Origin: Leptospiraceae bacterium
Lineage (GTDB): Bacteria; Spirochaetota; Leptospiria; Leptospirales; Leptospiraceae
Assembly: GCA_024233835.1 (NCBI GenBank)
Contig: JACKPC010000001.1
Coordinates: 682,001 to 746,000 of the forward strand
Length of the DNA stretch: 64,000 bases
Direction of reading: 5' to 3'
Shown one piece after another: positions 24,936-34,500 of the stretch. Every line of letters begins with the position of its first letter. The first letter of the stretch is position 1. A program made the translations under genes and the position numbers. The notes under the pieces were generated by a model. That model was given only the letters and a program-made list of their open reading frames with translations, was not told the origin of the DNA and searched no databases.

Positions 24936-27077
24936 ATGGCGAGTACACAGGGAAAGAAAAGAACATTTCGATTTACAATTATAACTATTTTGACCGGTTT
25001 AATCCTCTTGTCCTCCGGTCTTGTTTACGCATTTTCTTATTGGACAGGTAAAGACTCGGTAGGATACCTTGCCGGCAGACTCATGGAACAAATTGGTTCC
25101 CATACCCTGGATCGTTCCCTGAACTTTTTAAAAGCCGCAACTACAGGCTCCATTCTCTCAGAAAAACTCGCCAGAAAAAAACTGATCGAAACCAATAACT
25201 CTATGAAAATGCTGACCTATTCCCATGAGCTTTTAGAATTACACCCACATTTTGAAATGATATACTACGGTGATATTCATGGAAATCTTCTTATGGTGAA
25301 GAAGATGGAGGATAAAAGTTTCAGCATTAAAAAAGTCAGTCGTAAAAGAAATAAAGCTTTTACTATCTGGATACACGATAATCCGAACTACAAAACAACT
25401 TTTCCTAACCTTATAGAAAATGCGGCCCAGGCCTATGATCCCCGTGAAAGACCCTGGTTTAAAAAAGCCGAGAAAGAAAAAACTGTTATTTGGACAGATG
25501 CTTATATCTTTTTCTCCGATCAGAAACCCGGAATCACCTGTGCGAGTCCCGTTTATGGAAAAGATAATGTTCTTCAGGGTGTTATTAGCATTGATATTGG
25601 ACTTGCCGAGCTTTCCTACTTTTTAGCTACCTTAAAAATTGGAGAAGATGATAAAATTTTTATTCTGAATGATAAGGAAGAAATCATTGCTCTACCGGCA
25701 ACAGATGCAAAAGAATTAAGCAAATTGGTCCAAAAATACAAGGATGGAGAGAAGGAAAAATACAGGCTTCTGAGCGTCAAAGAAGTCAATGATGCCGTTA
25801 TCCGAGATGCTTACCTGAGCTTAAGTCGTCCGGAAGTAAAAAAGGGAGAGCATGATTCCCTTCATACAAAATTTAGAACGGATGGAAAGGTATATGTCAG
25901 CAGTTTCATTCCTTTTCCGAAAGACAGCGGCTTCAACTGGAAAATTGGAATCGTGATGGCTGAGAATAATTTTATGTCACGCATCAACAAGAATAATAAA
26001 ATAGCCCTGTTGTTCTGTATCTTTTTTGCACTCTTAGCTACTTTTATTGGCATTTTATTTTCCAGAAAAGTTTCAAGACCTTTAGCGCTCCTCGCAGAAG
26101 AAATGGATCAGATTAAAGAATTTCGCCTGGATGAAAATCGACCTATCAAATCAAACCTATCAGAGGTCAGTAATATTGCTTCTTCCTTCGAACGGATGCG
26201 CACTGCCCTGAAATCCTTCATGAAATATGTGCCGGCTGAATTGGTTCGGGACTTAGTGAATATGCACAGGGAAGCCGTTCTGGGTGGAGAAAAACAGGAA
26301 TTAACTATTTTCTTTTCAGATATTGCTAACTTTACCAGCATCTCAGAGAAACTTCCTCCCGAAAAACTGGTAGAAGATTTAGAAACTTACTTAAGTGAAC
26401 TGAGCGAGAAAATTATTGATTCGGGTGGAACCGTAGATAAATATATCGGAGATGCTGTTATGGCTTTCTGGGGAGCTCCGAGACCTCAAAAGGACCATCA
26501 TATCCGAGCCTGTAGTACCGCTTTAAAAATTCAACAGGGCCTTACAAGACTTTTTGAAGAATGGGAAAGGCAGGGAAAAGAACCTTTTTTTACCCGGATT
26601 GGAATCAGCACGGGCGAAGTTGTCGTTGGAAATATGGGTTCTAATAAGCGAATCAACTATACTGTCATCGGTGATACGGTGAACCTTGCCAGTCGCCTGG
26701 AAGGCCAGAATAAGGTGTACGGCACGAGTATCATGGTGGGAGAAAGTACTTATGAAAAAGTAAAAGATCAGTTTGAATTCTGTCTTCTGGATAAAGTAGC
26801 TGTAAAAGGCAAAAAGCATGCGGTTAGGGTATATGAGCTTTTAGCGGAAAAAGGAAAGTTGAGTCCTTCGGAACAAATTTTTGTAGAAAACTTTCAGAAT
26901 GCCTTCAACCTTTACGAAAGAGAAAAATTTCAAGAAGCTTTAAAACTTTTTACAGCACTCAAAGGTCTCGGCTATGAAAGAAAAATGGTAGATTTATTTA
27001 TAGAAAGATGTAAGTCCTTTATTGAAAATCCGCCTCCAGTGAACTGGGATGGTGCTTTCATAGCAACAACAAAATAA
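24936..27077 (+). CDS. Membrane adenylate/guanylate cyclase with Cache sensor and HAMP
   Basis: 713 residues from the ATG at 24936 (a TTG at 24894 is possible). Membrane helix about 14-35, extracytoplasmic double-Cache-like sensor about 40-345 (RERPWFKKAEKEKTVIWTDAY and ISIDIGLAELSYFL blocks), second helix about 355-375 (IALLFCIFFALLATFIGILF), HAMP, then class III cyclase domain about 430-640: ELTIFFSDIANFTSI with the metal Asp, DKYIGDAVMAFWGAP with the second metal Asp, and TVIGDTVNLASRLEG. Lys/Asp versus Glu/Cys specificity residues point to a class III nucleotide cyclase, most likely cAMP, not proven. It ends 7 bases before an RND gene, forming one operon. Confidence 0.9.
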   Translation: MASTQGKKRTFRFTIITILTGLILLSSGLVYAFSYWTGKDSVGYLAGRLMEQIGSHTLDRSLNFLKAATTGSILSEKLARKKLIETNNSMKMLTYSHELLELHPHFEMIYYGDIHGNLLMVKKMEDKSFSIKKVSRKRNKAFTIWIHDNPNYKTTFPNLIENAAQAYDPRERPWFKKAEKEKTVIWTDAYIFFSDQKPGITCASPVYGKDNVLQGVISIDIGLAELSYFLATLKIGEDDKIFILNDKEEIIALPATDAKELSKLVQKYKDGEKEKYRLLSVKEVNDAVIRDAYLSLSRPEVKKGEHDSLHTKFRTDGKVYVSSFIPFPKDSGFNWKIGIVMAENNFMSRINKNNKIALLFCIFFALLATFIGILFSRKVSRPLALLAEEMDQIKEFRLDENRPIKSNLSEVSNIASSFERMRTALKSFMKYVPAELVRDLVNMHREAVLGGEKQELTIFFSDIANFTSISEKLPPEKLVEDLETYLSELSEKIIDSGGTVDKYIGDAVMAFWGAPRPQKDHHIRACSTALKIQQGLTRLFEEWERQGKEPFFTRIGISTGEVVVGNMGSNKRINYTVIGDTVNLASRLEGQNKVYGTSIMVGESTYEKVKDQFEFCLLDKVAVKGKKHAVRVYELLAEKGKLSPSEQIFVENFQNAFNLYEREKFQEALKLFTALKGLGYERKMVDLFIERCKSFIENPPPVNWDGAFIATTK

Positions 27078-27084
27078 ATCAGTA

Positions 27085-30000
27085 ATGATACGCCTGAGCG
27101 AATATTTCTTAAAGCATCCTCGCGTTACCAATATGGTGATAATCCTGGTTTTTTTAGCCGGGATTTTCGCTTCTTTAAATATCAATCGACAGGCAAATCC
27201 ACCCATAAGCTTTGATGTTCTCACCATTACGACACTATATCCCGGTGCCAGTCCGGAAGATGTGGAAATCAATCTCACTCATAAAATAGAAAAAGAACTA
27301 TTAGAAGTTGAGAATATTAAAAAGATGAATAGTATTTCCATGGAAAATCTCTCTATCATAACTTTGCAGCTTGATGCTGATGGAGGAGATGTTTCTCAAA
27401 CGCGGATCAATGTTCGGGATGCAGTGGGGAGGGTTTCCGATCTTCCGGCTTCTATTTTAGATAGACCGAGAATAGAAGAATTAAAGACTTCTAATTTTCC
27501 TGCAATGGAAATTTCCATCAATGGTGATGTGTCTGAATTAGAATTGAGAAAATATGCGAAAGATTTAGAAGAACTTCTGAGGGAAGTACCCGGTGTTGCA
27601 AGAATTAATAAATTGGGTTTTCGTAAAAGAGAAGTGCATATTGAAGTAAATATGAAAGAAATGCGCGAACAGCAGGTCTCCTTTTTTGAAATTATAAACT
27701 CTATTCGAAATCGTAATATTCGTTCCTCCGGTGGTACCATTGAATCCTATATTTCCGAAAAAAAGGTAGTTACAGTTTCTGAATATGAGAACCTTCTTGA
27801 TGTAAAGGATGTAATTATTCGTTCTAACTTTACCGGAAATCGCTTACGAATCTCAGATATTGCCGAAGTTCGAGATGACTTCGAAGACTCCAGATTGTTA
27901 TATAGAGGAAATGGAAAACCTTCCATTATTTTAATGGTAAACGCTCAGGAAAATTCTGATATTATCCGTGTTAGCGATAAGCTTCATGAAAAAGTAGAAC
28001 TATTTCAAAAAAATCTATCACCCGGAGTAAAGGCTGAGATTATTTTTGATTACTCGGTTTATACCCGGATCATGATATCGATGGTGAGGAATAATGGAAT
28101 CTCCGGATTTATCCTGGTGTTCATTGTTATGTTTATTTTTTTAGACCTGAGAAGTGCCTTCTGGTCGGCTTTTGGAATCCCGCTCTGTATTTTCGGATCT
28201 TTACTCTTATTTGTTCCCATAGGTCTTACGATAAACAATATTTCTCTTGTGACAATGATACTGGTTCTGGGAATTCTGGTGGACGATGCTATAGTCATTA
28301 CAGAAAATATCTATTCCTATAAACAAAGTGGTATGGATGCAATTGAGGCTACTCTTACCGGTGTAAAGACTATGATTTTACCGGTGAGTGCATCTATTCT
28401 AACAACTATTTTTGCATTTACACCTATCCTCTTTATCTCTGGCTTATTTGGAAAATTTTTATATCCTATACCGATTGTTGTAAGTCTTCTTCTTTGTTTC
28501 TCCTGGTTGGAATCAATCCTGTTTTTGCCAGCTCACCTTTATAAAGTTCACCCACCCAAAACGCCACCGAGGCGTAGTCTCTGGGTGTACAGCCTTAAAA
28601 ACTTTTATCATAATTCCTTATATACTCTCCAAAAAAGACGCGGGATATATTTAGTATTATTTCTTATAGTCCTTGTACTCAGTATAGCTATTCCTAAAAA
28701 ATTTCTGGATTTTATCATGGACTCGGATAGGGATACGGATTTTTTAAGCATCAAAATGGAATTACCGGTTGCAACTTCCCTGAAAGTAACTAAAGAGAAG
28801 GTAAGGATTATTGAAAAATTAGTAGAAGAATCCGTACCCAAATCGGCACTTATAGGTTATACAACCAATGTAGGAACTCAAGATGATCTGGGTTCCTTCG
28901 TTTCGAATGGACAATTTTCAAATAAAGCTGTCACAACAATTTTTCTTGTCCCTGCTCAATCGAGGTCTATCGTTTCCGAAGATTTAATGAAGCAATTGAG
29001 TGAAAAATTTAAAACTATAAAGAAAGAACATAATTTCATTGAACTGAGTATAAATAAGTTAGGAGGTGGGGGATTAAATGCTGGTAAAGCAGTTGATATT
29101 TCCTACATTTCTGATGATAATGTGCTCAGAAACCGCTTCGAGAAAGAGACTCTGGAATATCTCAAGAGTATAAATGGTGTAAAAAATATTGAAACAACGA
29201 ATAAAAAAGGAAAAGATGAAATTCGCCTGGTTCTAAACTATGAACAACTGGCGCGTGCTTCTTTGAGTGCAATCGATGTCACTTCAGCGATTCGTTCCGC
29301 TTTCGATGGCACAGTTGTAACTTCCTTAACTCTTGCCGGAGAAGAAATATATTATAGAGTCAGAATAAAAGATGCTTCTAGACTCTCAGAAAATAGAATT
29401 CTTGAAATTCCCATAACAAATCACAGTGGCAATTTAGTTCCTTTACGGGCGATTGCTTCGTTAAAAAATATGGAAGGTCCTGTTAATATTCATCATACCA
29501 GCGGAAAGCGTTCCGTTACAATTACTGCGGATGTAGATTTAGCTATCACAAAACCCATAAAAGTAAATGAATTGCTCAGTCAAAAGTTTGATAAAAGAGT
29601 AGCTTCCATTCCAGGACTCAGACTTGTGTATGGAGGGCAACAAGAAGAATTCATGGTAAGTATGAGAGGTTTTTATTTCGCCCTTGCTTTTGCCCTTATC
29701 AGTATATATTTTCTTTTAGTTGTATTATTTAATTCTTATAGTCTTCCATTTCTTATCATGTCAATTATCCCCTTTGCAGTTGCGGGTGTATTTCTGGCTC
29801 TTTTTCTGCATAATATGCCCATTACCTTTGTGGCATTAATTGGAATGCTTGGTTTAATCGGAGTCGTAGTAAATGATACAATTGTAATGATAAGCCACTT
29901 AAATACCACTTGCAAGGAAAAGGGGTATTCTTTTGCAAGTGTTGCAGAGGCTGCTTCCGAGAGATTCCGACCTGTAATTTTAACAAGCCTTACCACATTT

Positions 30001-30159
30001 GCGGGTTTATTACCCACATCTTATGGACTGGGAGGAGACATCCCGGAAATTCGTCCGATGGTCCTTACTATGGCCTGGGGACTTGTTTATTGTACATTTA
30101 TTACTCTCGGCTTCATCCCCTTGCTATACTCTATGTTACGTGTAAGAAGGAATAGCTAA
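27085..30159 (+). CDS. RND-family efflux transporter, inner-membrane subunit (AcrB/HAE1-like)
   Basis: 1024 residues, full length for hydrophobe/amphiphile RND pumps. N-terminal helix LSEYFLKHPRVTNMVIILVFLAG, porter domain with PGASPEDVEINLTHKIE, then the membrane block with GILVDDAIVITENIY (the proton-relay DD pair of helix 4), RPVILTSLTTFAGLLP and final IPLLYSM. The pair of acidic residues in helix 4 implies proton-driven transport. No membrane-fusion (HlyD/AcrA-like) or TolC gene is adjacent; instead it is sandwiched between a cyclase and an AsmA-like gene. Thus the substrate may be a lipid or another envelope component and not a drug; that is inference. Confidence 0.92.
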   Translation: MIRLSEYFLKHPRVTNMVIILVFLAGIFASLNINRQANPPISFDVLTITTLYPGASPEDVEINLTHKIEKELLEVENIKKMNSISMENLSIITLQLDADGGDVSQTRINVRDAVGRVSDLPASILDRPRIEELKTSNFPAMEISINGDVSELELRKYAKDLEELLREVPGVARINKLGFRKREVHIEVNMKEMREQQVSFFEIINSIRNRNIRSSGGTIESYISEKKVVTVSEYENLLDVKDVIIRSNFTGNRLRISDIAEVRDDFEDSRLLYRGNGKPSIILMVNAQENSDIIRVSDKLHEKVELFQKNLSPGVKAEIIFDYSVYTRIMISMVRNNGISGFILVFIVMFIFLDLRSAFWSAFGIPLCIFGSLLLFVPIGLTINNISLVTMILVLGILVDDAIVITENIYSYKQSGMDAIEATLTGVKTMILPVSASILTTIFAFTPILFISGLFGKFLYPIPIVVSLLLCFSWLESILFLPAHLYKVHPPKTPPRRSLWVYSLKNFYHNSLYTLQKRRGIYLVLFLIVLVLSIAIPKKFLDFIMDSDRDTDFLSIKMELPVATSLKVTKEKVRIIEKLVEESVPKSALIGYTTNVGTQDDLGSFVSNGQFSNKAVTTIFLVPAQSRSIVSEDLMKQLSEKFKTIKKEHNFIELSINKLGGGGLNAGKAVDISYISDDNVLRNRFEKETLEYLKSINGVKNIETTNKKGKDEIRLVLNYEQLARASLSAIDVTSAIRSAFDGTVVTSLTLAGEEIYYRVRIKDASRLSENRILEIPITNHSGNLVPLRAIASLKNMEGPVNIHHTSGKRSVTITADVDLAITKPIKVNELLSQKFDKRVASIPGLRLVYGGQQEEFMVSMRGFYFALAFALISIYFLLVVLFNSYSLPFLIMSIIPFAVAGVFLALFLHNMPITFVALIGMLGLIGVVVNDTIVMISHLNTTCKEKGYSFASVAEAASERFRPVILTSLTTFAGLLPTSYGLGGDIPEIRPMVLTMAWGLVYCTFITLGFIPLLYSMLRVRRNS

Positions 30160-30166
30160 AAAGTAT

Positions 30167-31510
30167 ATGGCTATTTTCTTATTTATAGTCATTGCTCTTT
30201 TAATATTAGGTTTTTCGGGAACAGTATTATTCCTTTCTTCTTTTTTAAACAGCGAGTATATTGTAAAGATAATCGAAGAAAATTTTAATTGCAGGGCACA
30301 GGTAGGAAACGCACGTTTGAAATTATTTAAACTCTTTTCTTCCGCCCTCGTAGAAGACATTCATATTGTTACCAGAGATGAATATGCGAATAAAGCAGTT
30401 CCTCTTTCTTTAAGACCAGAAATCCTTGTTCCGGAAATATATATAAAGAAAGTAGAACTTCGTTTGAATCTTCTGGCCATCCTTAGAAAAAAATTCAGAG
30501 TAAATAGCTTTTTATTTTCAGAACCCCTATTCAATATGATTTTTTTTATTGGTGGGGGAAATAATCTTTTGCCTATGTTACAAAAACCTGAAATTATTGA
30601 TAGTAAACCAAATCCTGATTACAGGGATATTCAGGATTTACAGGAAGACGAATGGGTATTAAATATAAAAAATATGCCCTTATCAGCAAAATTAGAAATT
30701 ATCGGCATACAGGATGGTTTAGCAAATCTTTATATAAAAAAAACAGGACAGCTTTTACGTTTGAATGACATGCAATTCATTATTTCTTCGATTGAGATTC
30801 ACCCCGCAAGGCTGGATAAATTTAATTCTCTCGACATTTCTTTTGAGATGAATCTCGCAATTATAGGAAATAATAAGCGAGAAATAGCTGAATTTTACAT
30901 GAGTTGCAAGCAAACAATAAAACCTTTTTTAATGAATGGAGAATATGATACAGGCATTGTGTATAATATTAAGATAGCTAAGGGTTCTTATATCTACGGA
31001 ACGGTTCTTTCTAACCTGCTTTCAGCAATTGTTAATGCTCTCCGAGGAGCCGGAATAAATTTGGAAAGTGCAACAATCGAATCTTTACAGAGAAATGCAA
31101 GAATGCATATAACCTATAGAGCTGAAATTATTACCCTGAGAGAAAAAGTACACCTTTTCGCGACTTCTTTTGACTTTGAACTTAATCCGGGAAGCTGGTA
31201 TTCTATAGATAATAATGATCATTATTTCAATGGTTCTATTATTATTTATAGAAAAGAAGTGTCACGTATCATTACAGGAATTGATGATTTTATTCGCGGA
31301 GTAGTACCGGATATTGAAACCAAAAAAGTAAGAAATCGAATCCTGGGCCCCCTACTGAAAAACGAGAAAATGTTTATTCCTTTTACTTCAAAGGGAAATA
31401 TTAAAAACCCATTTGTCGAATTAGGACTTGAGCTCCCCTCAATTCCGAGGATATTAAAGGATTACGTAAAAGAAACATTTGGAATAAAGAGAAAAAAGAA
31501 AAATCTGTAA
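30167..31510 (+). CDS. AsmA-like membrane protein
   Basis: 447 residues. An N-terminal membrane helix (IFLFIVIALLILGFSGTVLFL) is followed by the AsmA-type opening EENFNCRAQVGNARLKLF...EDIHIVTR, and then repeated short beta-strand segments such as FLFSEPLFNMIFF and LPLSAKLEIIGIQDGLANLYI. This is the pattern of AsmA/DUF748/YhdP-type lipid-transfer grooves bridging the periplasm. It starts 7 bases after the RND gene. I infer a role in phospholipid or outer-membrane traffic; the family is assigned by pattern. The gene is convergent with the kinase gene, nine bases apart. Confidence 0.62.
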   Translation: MAIFLFIVIALLILGFSGTVLFLSSFLNSEYIVKIIEENFNCRAQVGNARLKLFKLFSSALVEDIHIVTRDEYANKAVPLSLRPEILVPEIYIKKVELRLNLLAILRKKFRVNSFLFSEPLFNMIFFIGGGNNLLPMLQKPEIIDSKPNPDYRDIQDLQEDEWVLNIKNMPLSAKLEIIGIQDGLANLYIKKTGQLLRLNDMQFIISSIEIHPARLDKFNSLDISFEMNLAIIGNNKREIAEFYMSCKQTIKPFLMNGEYDTGIVYNIKIAKGSYIYGTVLSNLLSAIVNALRGAGINLESATIESLQRNARMHITYRAEIITLREKVHLFATSFDFELNPGSWYSIDNNDHYFNGSIIIYRKEVSRIITGIDDFIRGVVPDIETKKVRNRILGPLLKNEKMFIPFTSKGNIKNPFVELGLELPSIPRILKDYVKETFGIKRKKKNL

Positions 31511-31519
31511 AATCCTCAT

Positions 31520-34500
31520 TTATTTATATTCTACTTTTAATATAGAAAGATCATCTGTAATTTCTCCCCTATACAGAAGTTTTTCAACAACCTCCTTTAT
31601 GTTAGCGGAAGAATCTTCCAGTAAACGAAGGAAAACAGTTTCATCTGAATTCATAAATACTTCACCATTTTCATCTTCTACCAGAACATCTTCTCTACCA
31701 TCAGAAGCTGAAACTATTATATCTCCTTTTTCTAATTGTTGCTCAATTGTGAGTATATCCTTTACTTCTAATTCATGAATACCTATAGTTCCTAACTTTC
31801 TTAATTTTTTATTAACTTCCATGAAACTGGCTTTTTTATTTCTATAAAGAATCGGTGGAGGATGTTCAGCAGAAATGTAATATAAAGTTCCGCTTTCTTC
31901 ATCAATAATACCTAAAAAAGCTGACATAGACATCAGACCACGAAAACTTAAGAAAACACGATGCATTTCAACAAAAGCATTTGCAATCCATTGAGAAGGA
32001 CTTAATCGTTCTCCCCACTTCGAACTCTTAGTCCTGTCAATGATAACTCCGAAAGCTGTTCCGAGTACCAGAACCCCACCGGCACCCTGACTCGATTTGC
32101 CCATAGCATCTCCATTCAGAAATACCACACAGTTCTTGCCTTGTAGTCGTATACTATGCGCAATGTTTATATCTCCTCCGATTTCATATTCTTCTCCATG
32201 AAATTGAAAAGATTTTTTTTGCTTTAAGAAAAATTCGATATTAACCCTATCACTTTTAACTAAATTAGGTCCAAGAGGTTCGGTCAGGATCGAAATCAAA
32301 AAATAATCCCCATCCTGTTGTTCTTTTAAGGCCTTTACTTCATTCAAAGCTTTTTGCAAACTTTTCGTTCTTTCTTCTACCTTTTCTTCGAGGCTGGAAT
32401 AAAGTAAAGAATTTTCTAATGAAATAGCAGCCTGAGAGGAAATCAATTCAAGAACCTGAACTCTTTCCTGGGTAAAGGCTCCTTTTGTAATCCGATTTTC
32501 CAGATAGATAATGCCCAGTAAATTTCCCCTATCCATTAAAGGTGTGCAAAGAATAGAATGGGGTTGATATTCCTGTATATATCTATCATTCATGAAACGA
32601 GGCTCTCGGCAGGCATCGCTTAAAACCAGTGTACTGAAGGTTCTTTCTACATAGTAAATAATTGTATGAGGTAGGTGTGAAAATTCTTCAAGTCGACAGG
32701 GGACACTTATCAATCTATTAAGACTATTATAATCTTCTACAATCAATTTTCCCTGTTTTTTTACCAATAAAAATGCAGATTCAGCTCCGGAATTTTGCAT
32801 TACAATTTCAATTAACTTATGCAATAACTCGGTAAAAACAATTTCTCCAGCTATAGCTCTTGAAGCGTCTAAAACTGATGAAAAATCAATACTTCCTATA
32901 AAAGGTCCTGAATGGAAAGACTTTAAAACGGAAGTAGTGTTCTCGCTATTTGACCCCGACTTACGTTCCTGTTCCCACTGATAGCCGGGGTATTTTTCCT
33001 GCAATTGGCTTACCTTTCTCTTGGCTGACCAAAGCATATATAACTGCACGGCTTTTTGCATGTAAAAAATGACCAGATCATCTTTCTTTCTCACAGCCCA
33101 TAACTTTGCCTGTAACTCCATGCATAAAGCTTCTATATGAATCATTTCACTCTCTCTCGAAAAAGCTACTGCTTTATCATAATAGAAAAGTGCCGTTTCT
33201 ATTTTATTTTCCATCTTTGCTTTTTCAGCAAGAATCAGATAATATTTGCATGAATAGTTTCGTGGAGAATTACTTGACCAAACAGCAAATTCAGAAAGGT
33301 AAAAATCTAATAAACTGCTGTAATATTCTTTTTTATTCTCTTCCAATTCGTAATATAAATTACAAATTCCGAGAGCAGCATAAAAATAAGCTTCGGGGAT
33401 TATAGGTGTTCCCGGAAGTCCCATAGCAACAATTTCAGGAGTATCTAATATTTCTTTTAATTCTTCCCACTCTTCAAAAAGATATAAGCTACGAAGTTTA
33501 GCATGGTAAAACCAGGCTAAAAAAACAGGGTAGTCTTTAAACTCCTCAAGATACCTCTCCTCCGAAAACATTTCACTATCAAAATTATAGGTATTGTTGG
33601 ATAATGATAGGAGTTGAAGCATGGGTTGCACAATGCCCGGTCGAATTCCTCCTTCATAACCTTTAGGATTAAAACTTGATGAGAAAGGTAGAAATCTTTG
33701 CTGTTCTTCGTATAGTTTATCCAGAGGAAATCCCGATATCATTCGAAACGATAGATATTGGGAACCTGTATAATCTGCATAAATTAAATTTCCACTCTGT
33801 ATATTATCTTTGAAGGCTTTATCCAGATATAATAATATATCTTTTAGAGGTTCGAACCAGTGTGCAATTTGAGAAGCAAAGTAATAATAAACCGATCCCC
33901 TTATCTGCCTGTTCTGGTACTGGTTGGAAAGAATAATGCTTAACTTTCCAAACTCATATCCTCTTGTATAATCTTTGTAGATAGAACACATTAGAAAACC
34001 GTACTGTACATAAGCAAGGGGGGATATTTCATTATTCCCATTTTCAATACAGAGAAGAACCATAGAAGTAATTGTCCAGGGAATTAATTCTATCTGGCTA
34101 CCAAGATAAGAAGCAATTAATAAATAGGAAAATGTTTGCATCGTAACATGATATAACTCGTCCTCATTATTTGGAAAATCCATCATGCTCATTACTTCTC
34201 GATTCGATAAAAAGGAATCAATTTTATCAAGGTATACGTGTAGTAACTCCGGGATTTCCTCTCGTGCCGGTACAATAATTCCTATATATTGCAGAGTTTC
34301 TTTGGCCAGATCCATAGCTTCGCTATATTTAGCTTCAGCCTGAAGTCTTGCCATCTGTATCAGAAATACCTTTACTTTTTCGGCATGGGTATTTGCCAGT
34401 TCAAGAGCTTCCCGGCAGACTTTATCTCCTTTGTCTACATCACCTGCATTATAGGCTGTTTCTGCAAGCTCCCTGTATAGACTAAATTTTAAATCTTTTG

